Part shown: positions 1 to 10,171 of the stretch, piece after piece | How positions within the stretch are numbered: position 1 is the first letter of the stretch | How the letters are laid out: the number at the start of each line of letters is the position of its first letter | Assembly: GCF_021602025.1 (NCBI RefSeq) | Contig: NZ_BQHW01000014.1 | Location: forward strand, 62,001 to 126,000 | Direction: 5' to 3' | DNA: 64,000 nucleotides | Source: Pseudomonas ceruminis | Lineage (GTDB): Bacteria; Pseudomonadota; Gammaproteobacteria; Pseudomonadales; Pseudomonadaceae | Notes under the pieces: generated by a model | What the model was told of the DNA's origin: nothing | The model's input: the letters and a program-made list of their open reading frames with translations, nothing else | The model's database searches: none | Made by a program: the position numbers and the translations under genes

Positions 1-553
1 CAGTCTGCCCGGCCTCGGCCTGCCAGGCGGTGATCACCGCCGCGTGGTCGCTGCGCAGGGTGCTGTAGTCGAGTTGGTCGCGGGCCTGGCTCAGCGCCGA
101 GCGGGCTTGCTCAAGGCTGGCGCCGGTGGTTTTCAGGTCGGTCTGGGCGATGTCCAACTGGGCCTGTGCGCCGACGCCGCGGTCATACAGCTGCTGCTGG
201 CGACGGGCGTTGGCCTGGGCATTGATCCACTGCGCCTGAACCCTGGCCAGGTCGCCTTCGGCGGCGCGCAGCTGGTTTTGCTGGTCGGTAGGGTCGAGGG
301 TGGCCAGGGTATCGCCGGGTTTCACCTGGGCCCCTACATCCAGCCAGCGGCGGGCAATACGCCCGGACACCCGAAAGCCCAGGGTGCTTTCGTAGCGTGC
401 CTGGACAGTGCCGGCGAAACGGCCCAACTGCGACTGCGCCTGGGCCTCGACCAAGGTCGAAAGCACGGGCCGCACGGCTTCGGGCTGCTCTTCTTCACTG
501 CCACAGGCGGTCAACAACAGGCCAGCCGCACATATCATCAGCATTCGTTTCAT
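1..553 (-). CDS. RND efflux membrane fusion lipoprotein, second of a tandem pair (partial, C-terminus off the left edge)
   Basis: Periplasmic adaptor of a resistance-nodulation-division efflux pump. The reading frame starts with ATG at 553 and runs off the window, so only about 184 residues are visible. The N-terminus is a lipoprotein signal with lipobox LTAC (Cys17). It is followed by the HlyD/AcrA barrel-sandwich half motif (GFRVSGRIARRWLDVG) and then the alpha-helical hairpin rich in Gln and Ala. Its start overlaps the stop of the preceding adaptor gene by ATGA, so the two are translationally coupled. Two consecutive adaptors before one RND pump is the arrangement of P. aeruginosa TriABC; the pump itself would lie to the left and cannot be seen. 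Substrate is unknown. Confidence 0.85.
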   Translation of the reverse strand, partial: MKRMLMICAAGLLLTACGSEEEQPEAVRPVLSTLVEAQAQSQLGRFAGTVQARYESTLGFRVSGRIARRWLDVGAQVKPGDTLATLDPTDQQNQLRAAEGDLARVQAQWINAQANARRQQQLYDRGVGAQAQLDIAQTDLKTTGASLEQARSALSQARDQLDYSTLRSDHAAVITAWQAEAGQT

Positions 554-1638
554 GGCGCGGCACCTCCATCCTTGGCATCGACCTTTTCAACCTGCATGCC
601 TGGATGCAACAGCTGGCCGCCACTGACCACCACGGTCTCGCCGTCCTTGATGCCCTGGGCGACCACCACCTTGCCGGTGAGGTAGCGAGCGACCTGGACC
701 TTGCGCAGTTCCACCTTGTCGCCCTCGCCCACCACCCACACGGCCGGCTCATGCAATGCTTTGGTCAGGGCTGCCCAAGGCAACTCGATACTTGGCCGCC
801 CCTGGGCATTGGCGGTGGCGGTCACCGGCGAACCGAGCTGCATGCCTGCCGGCACGTCGCGCAGGGCCACCTTGACCTGCACCGTACCGCTCTGCGCCGA
901 CACGGTCGGGGTGATTTCACGGACATGGCCCTGGGCCTGGACCTTGGGGTTGTCGAGCAGGCTGACGATGACGCCGACGTCACTGGGCGGCGCCACCAGC
1001 AAGGATTCGTACACGTTGAACACTGCATCGCGGTCGCCATCGCGGGCTAGGCTGAAAATCGGCATGGTCGCCTGCACCACCTGGCCAACCTCGGCCTGAC
1101 GCTCGGTGATCACCCCATCGGCCTCGGACACCAGCGCGGTGTAGCTCAATTGCTCGTTGGCATTGGCCAGCTGTGCCTGGGCAGCCTTGAGCGCGCTCTG
1201 GCTGCTGCGCAGTGCAGCCTGGGCAGAATCGTATTCGCTTTGACTGGTGTAGCCCTTGGGCAACAGTTTTTGCTGGCGGACGAAAGCCGCGCTGGTCTGG
1301 GTGACCCGCGCCTGGGCGGCAAACACCTCGGCCTTGGCCGAGTCGACATTGTTCTGCAGGTCTTTCGGGTCCAGCCGTGCGAGCACCTGGTTGGCCTTGA
1401 CGTGATCGCCCACATCGACGCTGCGCGAGATGATCTTGCCACCCACGCGGAACGACAGGTCAGTCTGCACCCGCGCCTGGACGTCACCGGTCAGGGTGAC
1501 CTTGGCAGCAAAATCGGTGGGTTGAACCTGCAACACGCCGACCCGCGGCATGACCTCGGGGGTTTCTTCCTTGCTGCAGCCTGAGAGCATGCCAAACAGC
1601 CCCAAGCCTACGACCAACAGTGAACGCGTCACCCTCAT
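550..1638 (-). CDS. RND efflux membrane fusion lipoprotein, first of a tandem pair
   Basis: A 362-residue HlyD/AcrA-type periplasmic adaptor. A signal peptide ends in lipobox LSGC, predicting a lipid anchor in the inner membrane. Barrel-sandwich half motifs flank a coiled-coil hairpin (about residues 90-165), followed by beta-barrel and membrane-proximal domains. I chose ATG 1638 over an alternative start at 1659 because AGGAG lies 6 bases upstream of it. It overlaps the next adaptor by ATGA. The paralogous pair with different sequences suggests a TriAB-like heteromeric adaptor. No regulator gene lies beside it in this window. Confidence 0.88.
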   Translation of the reverse strand: MRVTRSLLVVGLGLFGMLSGCSKEETPEVMPRVGVLQVQPTDFAAKVTLTGDVQARVQTDLSFRVGGKIISRSVDVGDHVKANQVLARLDPKDLQNNVDSAKAEVFAAQARVTQTSAAFVRQQKLLPKGYTSQSEYDSAQAALRSSQSALKAAQAQLANANEQLSYTALVSEADGVITERQAEVGQVVQATMPIFSLARDGDRDAVFNVYESLLVAPPSDVGVIVSLLDNPKVQAQGHVREITPTVSAQSGTVQVKVALRDVPAGMQLGSPVTATANAQGRPSIELPWAALTKALHEPAVWVVGEGDKVELRKVQVARYLTGKVVVAQGIKDGETVVVSGGQLLHPGMQVEKVDAKDGGAAP

Positions 1639-1780
1639 GCAGGCTCCTAGCTTGCGCACAAATGATTCGTGGGATGCGACTGTTAGCGTAGATCAGGGTT
1701 CAGAAAAAACACTGATGAGGCCCGTTGGATAACCTCTGAGGCACTTCCTCCAAGGAAAGTACTTACGGTGAGTAGGCCCT

Positions 1781-1863
1781 TGCACGGGCAAGCCCGCTCC
1801 CACTGAGTACTGTGCAGACGTCATGATCTGCGCAGTACCTGTGAAAGCGGGCTTGTCCGCGAG
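1781..1863. repeat. REP pair flanking a hairpin between spuH and the efflux operon
   Basis: Two inverted REP-like units (core GGGCAAGCCCGCTCCCAC at about 1786-1803 and its inverse GCGGGCTTGTCCGCG at about 1847-1861) surround a second hairpin, GTACTGTGCAGA at 1807-1818 with TCTGCGCAGTAC at 1827-1838. The spuH stop is at 1873. The block probably acts as a 3' transcript boundary for the polyamine operon. The remaining bases 1639-1780 should hold the efflux promoter; I see no clear -35/-10 pair. Confidence 0.7.
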
Positions 1864-1872
1864 CAGGCCGGG

Positions 1873-2766
1873 TCAGGCCGACGCAGCGACCTGCGTCGGG
1901 CGCTTGACCTGTGGTTGCGACACGTTGGCCGCGGCACCCTCTTCGATCGCCTGCTGGATGGCCTTGCGGCGACGCTCTTCTGCACGGCGGCTGAAGAACC
2001 AGACCAGGAAGGTGACCAGCGACACCGACAGCAGGATCAGGCTGGCCACGGCGTTGATCTCTGGCTTCACACCCAGGCGCACGGCAGAGAACACTTCCAT
2101 GGGCAAGGTGGTGGAGCCAGGGCCTGACACGAAGCTGGCCAGTACCAGGTCATCGAGCGACAGGGCGAACGACATCATGCCACCCGCCGCCAGCGACGGC
2201 GCGATCATCGGGATGGTGATCAAGAAGAACACCTTCCACGGCTTGGCGCCCAGGTCCATCGCCGCTTCCTCGATCGACAGGTCCAGCTCACGCAGGCGCG
2301 CCGACACCACCACCGCCACGTAAGCGGCGCAGAACGTGGTGTGGGCGATCCAGATGGTGACGATGCCACGCTCCTGCGGCCAGCCGATCATCTGTGCCAT
2401 GGCCACGAACAGCAGCAACAGCGACAGGCCGGTGATGACCTCGGGCATTACCAGCGGCGCGGTGACCAGGCCACCGAACAGCGTGCGGCCTTTGAAGCGG
2501 GTTACCCGGGTCAGCACGAAGGCCGCCAGGGTACCCAACGCAACCGCTGCCACCGCCGTGTAGCAGGCGATTTCCAGCGAGCGCATCACCGACCCCATCA
2601 GCTGGGTGTTGTCGAGCAGGCCGACGTACCACTTCACCGACCAGCCACCCCACACGGTCACCAGCTTGGAGGCGTTGAACGAGTAGATCACCAGGATCAG
2701 CATCGGCAGGTAGATGAACAGCAAGCCGAGCACCAGCATCAGCTTGGAAAAACTGAAGCGCTTCAT
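1873..2766 (-). CDS. spuH: Polyamine ABC transporter permease (SpuH/PotI-type)
   Basis: Inner-membrane permease of a polyamine importer, 297 residues with about six hydrophobic segments. The EAA cytoplasmic loop (EEAAMDLGAKPWKVFFLITIP, about residues 165-185) that docks on the ATPase is intact. It is the last gene of the spuDEFGH block and overlaps spuG by ATGA (2763-2766). The order binding protein, binding protein, ATPase, permease, permease is that of the P. aeruginosa spu operon. The C-terminus is unusually polar and basic after the last membrane segment. Known role in the family: putrescine/spermidine uptake; exact specificity is not readable here. Confidence 0.9.
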   Translation of the reverse strand: MKRFSFSKLMLVLGLLFIYLPMLILVIYSFNASKLVTVWGGWSVKWYVGLLDNTQLMGSVMRSLEIACYTAVAAVALGTLAAFVLTRVTRFKGRTLFGGLVTAPLVMPEVITGLSLLLLFVAMAQMIGWPQERGIVTIWIAHTTFCAAYVAVVVSARLRELDLSIEEAAMDLGAKPWKVFFLITIPMIAPSLAAGGMMSFALSLDDLVLASFVSGPGSTTLPMEVFSAVRLGVKPEINAVASLILLSVSLVTFLVWFFSRRAEERRRKAIQQAIEEGAAANVSQPQVKRPTQVAASA

Positions 2767-3683
2767 GCCCTGCCCTCCATTTCTTTAGCCTGGCTGCGGT
2801 TGAACAGCAGGATCGGCACAATCAGGATCGCCAGCATCACCACCGCCAGGGCGGATGCCACCGGCCAGTCGCGGTTGTTGAAGAACTCCTGCCACAACAC
2901 CTTACCGATCATCAGGGTTTCCGGGCCGCCCAGCAGTTCAGGGATGACGAACTCGCCCACCACCGGGATGAACACCAGCATGCAGCCGGCGATGATGCCG
3001 TTCTTCGACAGCGGCACGGTGATTTTCCAGAAGCTGTTGAAGGTGCTCGAACCGAGGTCCGATGCGGCCTCGAGCAAGCTCGGGTCATGCTTCACCAGGT
3101 TGGCGAACAGCGGCAGGATCATGAACGGCAGGTACGAGTAGACCACGCCGATATAGACCGCCAGGTTGGTATTGAGGATCTGCAACGGCTGGTCGATCAG
3201 CCCCGTCCACATCAGGAAACCGTTGAGCAGCCCGTTATTGCTGAGGATGCCCATCCAGGCATAGACGCGGATCAGGATCGCGGTCCAGGTCGGCATCATG
3301 ATCAGCAGCAACAGCACGGTCTGGGTTTCCTTGCGGGCGTTGGCAATGGCGTAGGCCATGGGGTAGCCAATCAGCAGGCAGAGGATGGTGCTGAAGAAGG
3401 CCATCTTCAGCGATCCCAGGTAGGCCGAGATGTACAGCTCATCCTCAGTCAACAGGCCGTAGTTGGCCAGGTTGAGCACCAACTGGATCTTGTCTTCGAC
3501 GTAGCTGTAGATTTCGGTATACGGCGGGATGGCCACGTCGGCTTCAGCGAAGCTGATCTTCAACACGATGAAGAACGGCAGCATGAAGAACAGGAACAGC
3601 CAGATGAACGGCACGCCGATCACCAGGTGCCGCCCCTGCGGGGTCAGGCGCTGGAAGGCTCGCTTGAGCTTGCGCAGTTTCAT
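2763..3683 (-). CDS. spuG: Polyamine ABC transporter permease (SpuG/PotH-type)
   Basis: A 306-residue inner-membrane permease. It has an N-terminal membrane segment, a long periplasmic loop after it as in PotB/PotH, then a cluster of hydrophobic helices with the EAA loop (LEAASDLGSSTFNSFWKITVP). ATG 3683 was chosen because it overlaps the stop of spuF by ATGA and gives the usual MKLRK start; the longer frame upstream uses a poor start. It forms the translocation pore with SpuH. Confidence 0.9.
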   Translation of the reverse strand: MKLRKLKRAFQRLTPQGRHLVIGVPFIWLFLFFMLPFFIVLKISFAEADVAIPPYTEIYSYVEDKIQLVLNLANYGLLTEDELYISAYLGSLKMAFFSTILCLLIGYPMAYAIANARKETQTVLLLLIMMPTWTAILIRVYAWMGILSNNGLLNGFLMWTGLIDQPLQILNTNLAVYIGVVYSYLPFMILPLFANLVKHDPSLLEAASDLGSSTFNSFWKITVPLSKNGIIAGCMLVFIPVVGEFVIPELLGGPETLMIGKVLWQEFFNNRDWPVASALAVVMLAILIVPILLFNRSQAKEMEGRA

Positions 3684-4822
3684 GACCGCAGTACCACGCC
3701 GCTGTCGTCTTCCCACCACACGTACACTTCATCACCCCAGGTAGGGCGTGCGCCCTGGCGCTCGGCGTTGGCGACGAACGACTGGACGACCTTGCCACTT
3801 GGCAACTCGACGTAGAACACCGAATGGCCACCCAGGTAGGCGATATCGTGGACCTTGCCGCGCGACCAGTTGTGCTCGAACTCCGGCTGCGTGGTGGTCA
3901 CCAGCAGCTTTTCCGGGCGCAGGGCGTAGGTGATGTGTTTGTCTTCCACCGAGGTGGTGATGCCGTGGCCGACGTAGATCTTGCGCTCCAGTTCCGGGCT
4001 GGCAATGATCGCATGGCCTTCGGCGTCGTCGACCACGTCACCCTCGAACAGGTTGACGTTGCCGATGAACTCACACACCAGGCGGCTGGTGGGGGTCTCG
4101 TAGATGTCCACAGGCGAACCGATCTGGGCAATCCAGCCCAGGTGCATGATGGCGATGCGCTGGGCCATGGTCATGGCCTCTTCCTGATCGTGGGTCACCA
4201 TCACGCAGGTCACGCCCACGCGCTCGATGATCTCGACCAGTTCCAGTTGCATCTGCGAGCGCAGCTTCTTGTCCAGCGCCCCCATCGGCTCGTCGAGCAG
4301 CAGCAGCTTGGGGCGCTTGGCCAGCGAACGGGCCAGGGCCACGCGCTGACGCTGGCCACCAGAGAGCTGGTGCGGCTTGCGCTTGGCGTACTGGGTCATG
4401 TGTACCAGCTTGAGCATCTCGGTCACACGGGCGTCGATCTCGGCCTTGGGCATCCGGTCCTGCTGCAGGCCAAAAGCGATGTTCTGCGCCACAGTCATGT
4501 GCGGGAACAGCGCGTAGGACTGGAACATCATGTTGATCGGCCGCTCGTAGGGCGGCATGTCGGTGATGTCGACGCCATCGAGGAAGATCCGCCCTTCAGT
4601 CGGGCGTTCAAACCCGGCCAGCATGCGCAACAGGGTCGATTTGCCAGAACCGGAGCCACCCAGCAGGGCGAAGATCTCGCCTTTGCGGATTTCCAGGGAC
4701 ACATCGTCCACAGCTACCGTTTCATCGAACTTTTTCGTGACCCGGTCGATCTTGACCAGCACCTGCTTGGGTTGCTGGCCACCCTCGAGGGCTTTCTTAT
4801 AGGCACCGGAGGCAACTGCCAT
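3680..4822 (-). CDS. spuF: Polyamine ABC transporter ATP-binding protein (SpuF/PotG-type)
   Basis: A 380-residue ATPase that drives polyamine import. Walker A GGSGSGKST is at about residues 55-63, the signature LSGGQRQR near 158, Walker B LLLLDEP near 180, and the switch histidine is in VMVTHDQEEA. A C-terminal TOBE-like regulatory domain follows. ATG 4822 is preceded by GGGAG at good spacing. Overlap with spuG is ATGA. The 59-base gap to spuE upstream shows no terminator, so it probably belongs to one long operon. Confidence 0.92.
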   Translation of the reverse strand: MAVASGAYKKALEGGQQPKQVLVKIDRVTKKFDETVAVDDVSLEIRKGEIFALLGGSGSGKSTLLRMLAGFERPTEGRIFLDGVDITDMPPYERPINMMFQSYALFPHMTVAQNIAFGLQQDRMPKAEIDARVTEMLKLVHMTQYAKRKPHQLSGGQRQRVALARSLAKRPKLLLLDEPMGALDKKLRSQMQLELVEIIERVGVTCVMVTHDQEEAMTMAQRIAIMHLGWIAQIGSPVDIYETPTSRLVCEFIGNVNLFEGDVVDDAEGHAIIASPELERKIYVGHGITTSVEDKHITYALRPEKLLVTTTQPEFEHNWSRGKVHDIAYLGGHSVFYVELPSGKVVQSFVANAERQGARPTWGDEVYVWWEDDSGVVLRS

Positions 4823-4881
4823 GAGTGAAACTCCCAACAAGATTTGTGTGCCCGCCCTACGTTTGCGGCGGGCCTGGATTG

Positions 4882-6072
<1,191 letters not shown>

Positions 6073-6135
6073 TCATCAATTGCCATTCATTGCCTCTGGG
6101 CCGAAAAACCCCGGCCCAGAGGTGCTGCATCGGGC

Positions 6136-7233
6136 TTATTTACCCGACTTGATCTTGGTCCAGCTGCGGGTGATGAGGCGCTGGGCAGACGCTTCCGGCG
6201 CGGCGATCGCGTACAGGTGCTTCTTCACATCGGCAGGCGGATAGATGCTTGGGTCGCTGGTGATGTCCTTGTCCACGAACGGCGTGGCCGCCGCGTTGCC
6301 ATTCGGGAAGCGCACGGCGTTGGTGATCTCGGCCATGACTTCTGGCTGCATCAGGAAGTCCATGAACTTGTAGGCGGCTTCCTTGTGCTCGGCATCCTTC
6401 GGAATGGCGACCATGTCGTAGAAGGTACCTGCGCCCTCTTTCGGGATGATGTACTCGACCTTGACCTTATCGCCGGCTTCGTGGGCACGCGCCTTGGACT
6501 GCTCCAGATCACCCGAGTAACCGACGGCCACGCAGATGTTGCCGTTGGCCATGTCGCCGATGTACTTGGAGGAGTGGAAGTAGGTGATCGACGGACGAAT
6601 CTTCAGGAACAGGTCCTCGGCCGCCTTCAGGTCTTCCTTGGTGGTGCTGTTGGTCGGCTTGCCCAGGTAGTGCAGCGCGGCCGGGATCATCTCGGTCGGT
6701 GCATCGAGGAAGCTTACGCCGCAGCTTTTGAGCTTGGCGATGTTCTCAGGCTTGAACACGGTATCCCACGAGTCGATCTTGTCCACACCCAGTGCAGCTT
6801 TGACCTTTTCCGGGTTGTAGCCGATGCCGATCGAGCCCCACATGTAGGGGAAGGCATGCTTGTTGCCCTGGTCGCTGGCATCACCGACCGCCTTGAGCAG
6901 GTCTTCGTCGAGGTTCTTCCAGTTCGGCAGTTTGGAGCGGTCCAGCTCCTCGTAGACGCCGGCTTTGATCTGCTTGGCCAGGAAGTTGTTGGACGGTACG
7001 ACGATGTCATAGCCGGACTTGCCTGCCAGCAGCTTGGCTTCCAGGGTTTCGTTGCTGTCGAAGACGTCGTATTTGACCTTGATGCCGGTCTGCTTCTCGA
7101 ACTTTGCGATGGTGTCCGGAGCGATGTAGTCCGACCAGTTGTAGACGTTCAGCACCTTGTCTTCAGCCTGTACAGCGGTGGCCATGGCACCCATCAGGGC
7201 GGCGGCCAGCAACGTCTTGCCCATTTTCTTCAT
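6136..7233 (-). CDS. spuD: Periplasmic polyamine-binding protein (SpuD-like)
   Basis: A 365-residue PotF-family binding protein. A signal peptide (cleavage after VQA, about residue 23) precedes [15 protein letters not shown]. The family segments [14 protein letters not shown] and [14 protein letters not shown] are present. ATG 7233 follows GGAG at 8-base spacing. By position it corresponds to SpuD, the putrescine-binding protein of the P. aeruginosa cluster. An A-rich AATAAAAA motif just before the ribosome binding site (7250-7257) may be a Crc/Hfq target. Confidence 0.9.
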   Translation of the reverse strand: MKKMGKTLLAAALMGAMATAVQAEDKVLNVYNWSDYIAPDTIAKFEKQTGIKVKYDVFDSNETLEAKLLAGKSGYDIVVPSNNFLAKQIKAGVYEELDRSKLPNWKNLDEDLLKAVGDASDQGNKHAFPYMWGSIGIGYNPEKVKAALGVDKIDSWDTVFKPENIAKLKSCGVSFLDAPTEMIPAALHYLGKPTNSTTKEDLKAAEDLFLKIRPSITYFHSSKYIGDMANGNICVAVGYSGDLEQSKARAHEAGDKVKVEYIIPKEGAGTFYDMVAIPKDAEHKEAAYKFMDFLMQPEVMAEITNAVRFPNGNAAATPFVDKDITSDPSIYPPADVKKHLYAIAAPEASAQRLITRSWTKIKSGK

Positions 7234-7249
7234 GCGTCATGCTCCAGAA

Positions 7250-7257
7250 TTTTTATT
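7250..7257 (-). promoter_or_regulatory. Possible Crc/Hfq catabolite-activity motif before spuD
   Basis: The minus strand reads AATAAAAA immediately before the spuD ribosome binding site, fitting the AANAANAA pattern bound by Hfq/Crc in pseudomonads. A single 8-base match in an A-rich leader is weak evidence. Confidence 0.35.
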
Positions 7258-7402
7258 TAGCCATCTGTTCAGCAGCCAGGACCTACGGTGCAGAGCGCCG
7301 GGCGACTGGAACAGCCGCTAGTCTGGCAAGTTACAAGGCGCTGTTTCAAGGAAAGCAGCCCCTTGTAACGACTTAATGTCACATCGCTAGCCTAGCAGGC
7401 GC

Positions 7403-8764
7403 TCAACGGATCGCTTCGAGGGTCAGGTCCAGGCACTTGCGCGCCTTTTCCACCAGCTCGTCGACCTCCGCATGGGTGATCACCAGGGGTGGTGCAATGA
7501 TCATGGTGTCGCCCACCGCGCGCATGATCAGGCCGTTGTCGAAGCAGAAGTTGCGGCACACCATGCCCACCCCTTTGCCTTCGTAACGGCTGCGCGTGGC
7601 CTTGTCCTTGACCAGCTCGATCGCACCGAGCAGGCCCAGGCCGCGTACCTCGCCCACCAGCGGGTGGTCCTGCAGCTCACGCAAACGTTTTTGCAAGTAC
7701 GGTGCCACTTCCGTGCGCGCCTTCTCGACAATCTTTTCGTCGCGCAGAATGCGCAGGTTTTCCAGACCTACCGCGGCCGCTACCGGGTGGCCGGAATAGG
7801 TGAAGCCGTGGTTGAAATCGCCGCCCTCGCTCAGCACCTTGGCTACCGTGTCACGCACGATCACACCGCCCATAGGGATGTAACCGGAGGTAAGCCCCTT
7901 GGCGATGGTCATCAGGTCGGGCTTGAGGTCGTAATAGTCGGAGCCGAACCATTCGCCGGTACGGCCGAAACCGCAGATCACTTCGTCGGCGACGAACAGG
8001 ATGTCGTACTTGGCGAGGATCTCCTTGACCTTTGGCCAGTAGGTTTCTGGCGGAATGATCACCCCGCCGGCGCCCTGGATGGGCTCGGCGATGAAGGCGG
8101 CGACATTGTCCTCGCCCACTTCCAGGATCTTCTTCTCCAGTTGCTCCGCTGCCCACACACCGAACGCGTCCGGAGTCATGTCACCGCCTTCACCGTACCA
8201 GTACGGCTGCGCAATGTGCACGATGCCGGGGATCGGCAGGCCGCCCTGTTCATGCATGCCGCTCATGCCGCCCAGGCTGGCACCGGCGACGGTGGAACCA
8301 TGGTAGCCATTGATCCGGCCGATGATGGTCTGCTTCTGCGGCTTGCCCTTGAGCGCCCAGTAGTGGCGGACCATCCGCAATACGGTGTCGTTACCTTCGG
8401 AGCCGGAGCCGGTGAAGAACACGTGGGTCATGCCCTGCGGCGCCACCTCGGTGATGGCCTTGGCCAGCTCCAGCGCAGGCGGGTGGGCGGTCTGGAAGAA
8501 CAGGTTGTAGTACGGCAGTTCGCGCATCTGCTTTTGCGCGGCCTGCACCAGTTCTTCACGGCCGTAACCGACCGCAACGCACCACAGGCCGGCCATGCCG
8601 TCGAGGATCTTGTGCCCCTCGCTGTCCCACAAATGCACGCCCTGCGCCTTGGTGATGATGCGCGGCCCCTTCTCCTTCAGCTGCTTGTAGTCACTGAAAG
8701 GTGCAAGGTGGTGCTCGCCGCTCAGGGTTTGCCATTCACGGGTTTGCGGGTTGTTGACGCTCAT
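7403..8764 (-). CDS. spuC: Polyamine:pyruvate aminotransferase (class III, PLP)
   Basis: Transfers the amino group of putrescine and related polyamines to pyruvate, giving aminoaldehydes and alanine. The 453-residue protein carries class III aminotransferase landmarks: GSGSEGNDTVLRMVRHYW, the FVADEVICGFGRTG segment with the PLP-contacting Asp, and the PLP lysine in AKGLTSGYIPMG (about residue 288). It closely resembles P. aeruginosa SpuC along its whole length (MRELPYYNLFFQTAHPP). ATG 8764 was preferred to 8776 because GGAGAA lies 4 bases before it. The gap to the upstream ligase gene is 48 bases and contains a GC-rich hairpin (GGCCGCC / GGGCGGCC) but no U-tract. Confidence 0.92.
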   Translation of the reverse strand: MSVNNPQTREWQTLSGEHHLAPFSDYKQLKEKGPRIITKAQGVHLWDSEGHKILDGMAGLWCVAVGYGREELVQAAQKQMRELPYYNLFFQTAHPPALELAKAITEVAPQGMTHVFFTGSGSEGNDTVLRMVRHYWALKGKPQKQTIIGRINGYHGSTVAGASLGGMSGMHEQGGLPIPGIVHIAQPYWYGEGGDMTPDAFGVWAAEQLEKKILEVGEDNVAAFIAEPIQGAGGVIIPPETYWPKVKEILAKYDILFVADEVICGFGRTGEWFGSDYYDLKPDLMTIAKGLTSGYIPMGGVIVRDTVAKVLSEGGDFNHGFTYSGHPVAAAVGLENLRILRDEKIVEKARTEVAPYLQKRLRELQDHPLVGEVRGLGLLGAIELVKDKATRSRYEGKGVGMVCRNFCFDNGLIMRAVGDTMIIAPPLVITHAEVDELVEKARKCLDLTLEAIR

Positions 8765-8812
8765 GTGCTTCTCCATGGTCCGGTGGCCGCCGGGGGGCGG
8801 CCTCAGGGTTGA

Positions 8813-10171
8813 TCACACAGCAAATAGCAGGAACTCACGCTCCCAGGAGCTGATGACACGCTTGAAGTTCTCATGCTCGGCGCGTTTGGTGGCGACGTAG
8901 CCGGTGATGAATTTCTTGCCCAGGTACTGGGTCAGCGCGCGGCTGACCTCCATGCGCTCCAGGGCATCTTCGATGGTCAGAGGCAGGCGCAGGTTGCGCC
9001 GTTCGTAGCCGCGGCCCTGCACCGGCGCGCTGGCGGCAATGCCTTCGACCATGCCGATGTAGCCGCACAGCAAGCTGGCGGCGATGGCCAGGTACGGGTT
9101 GGCGTCGGCGCCTGGCAGGCGGTTCTCGACACGGCGGTTCTGCGGGCCAGCGTCCGGCACGCGCAGGCCGACGGTGCGGTTCTCTTCACCCCACTCGACG
9201 TTCACCGGTGCCGAGGTGTCAGGCAGGAAGCGGCGGAACGAGTTGACGTTGGGGGCGAACAGCGGCAGCGCTTCGGGGATGAACTTCTGCAGGCCACCGA
9301 TGTGGTACAGGAACAGCTCACTCATGCTGCCGTCTTCGTTACTGAAGATGTTCTTGCCGGTGACCGCATCGACCACGCTCTGGTGCAGGTGCATGGCACT
9401 GCCCGGCTCGCCGGTCATGGGCTTGGCCATGAAGGTGGCGGCCACGTTGTGCTTGAGCGCGGCCTCGCGCATGGTGCGCTTGAACACCAGAATCTGGTCG
9501 GCCAGATGCAGGGCATCGCCGTGACGGAAGTTGATTTCCATCTGCGCGGTGCCGTCTTCGTGGATCAGCGTGTCGAGGTCCAGCTGCTGCAGTTCGCACC
9601 AGTCGTAGACATCCTCGAACAGCGGGTCGAATTCGTTGGCGGCCTCGATCGAGAAGGACTGCCGGCCGGTTTCCGGGCGGCCCGAGCGGCCTACCGGCGG
9701 TTGCAGCGGAAAGTCTGGGTCTTCGCTGCGCTTGGTCAGGTAGAACTCCATCTCGGGGGCGACGATCGGCTGCCAGCCCTTGTCGGCGTAGAGCTTGAGC
9801 ACTTTCTTCAAGACGTTGCGCGGTGACAGCTCGACCGGGTTGCCCTTCTTGTCGTAGGTGTCGTGAATGACCTGGGCGGTCGGCTCGATGGCCCATGGCA
9901 CCAGGAACACGGCGTTTTCATCGGGGCGGCAGATCATGTCGATGTCGGCCGGATCGAGCAGTTCGTAATAGATGTCGTCGTCGACGTAATCGCCCGTCAC
10001 GGTCTGCAGCAGCACGCTCTCGGGCAGGCGCATGCCTTTTTCGGCGATGAACTTGTTGGTCGGCGAGATCTTGCCGCGGGTGATGCCGGTCAGGTCGCTG
10101 ATCAGGCATTCGACTTCGGTGATCTTGTGCTCTTTCAACCAATCGGTGAGCTGGTCGAGGTTGTTACTCAT
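8813..10171 (-). CDS. spuB: Glutamine-synthetase-like gamma-glutamylpolyamine synthetase (SpuB/PuuA type)
   Basis: ATP-dependent ligase of the glutamine synthetase superfamily, 452 residues, shorter and more divergent than GlnA. The metal/ATP-site segment EMEFYLTKR, the EINFRHGDALHLADQ segment and the AMHLHQSV motif identify the GS fold. The protein starts cleanly at ATG 10171 with GAGG upstream. By position it matches SpuB of P. aeruginosa, which starts the gamma-glutamylation route of polyamine breakdown. It is divergent from a second ligase gene (10746). The amidotransferase gene spuA, expected beside it in P. aeruginosa, is absent here. Confidence 0.88.
   Translation of the reverse strand: MSNNLDQLTDWLKEHKITEVECLISDLTGITRGKISPTNKFIAEKGMRLPESVLLQTVTGDYVDDDIYYELLDPADIDMICRPDENAVFLVPWAIEPTAQVIHDTYDKKGNPVELSPRNVLKKVLKLYADKGWQPIVAPEMEFYLTKRSEDPDFPLQPPVGRSGRPETGRQSFSIEAANEFDPLFEDVYDWCELQQLDLDTLIHEDGTAQMEINFRHGDALHLADQILVFKRTMREAALKHNVAATFMAKPMTGEPGSAMHLHQSVVDAVTGKNIFSNEDGSMSELFLYHIGGLQKFIPEALPLFAPNVNSFRRFLPDTSAPVNVEWGEENRTVGLRVPDAGPQNRRVENRLPGADANPYLAIAASLLCGYIGMVEGIAASAPVQGRGYERRNLRLPLTIEDALERMEVSRALTQYLGKKFITGYVATKRAEHENFKRVISSWEREFLLFAV

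Noticed and set aside
44-685. Plus-strand frames overlapping the two RND adaptors
   Set aside because: They run antisense to clear lipoprotein adaptor genes and have no motif or ribosome binding site. Similar antisense frames occur opposite most GC-rich genes here.
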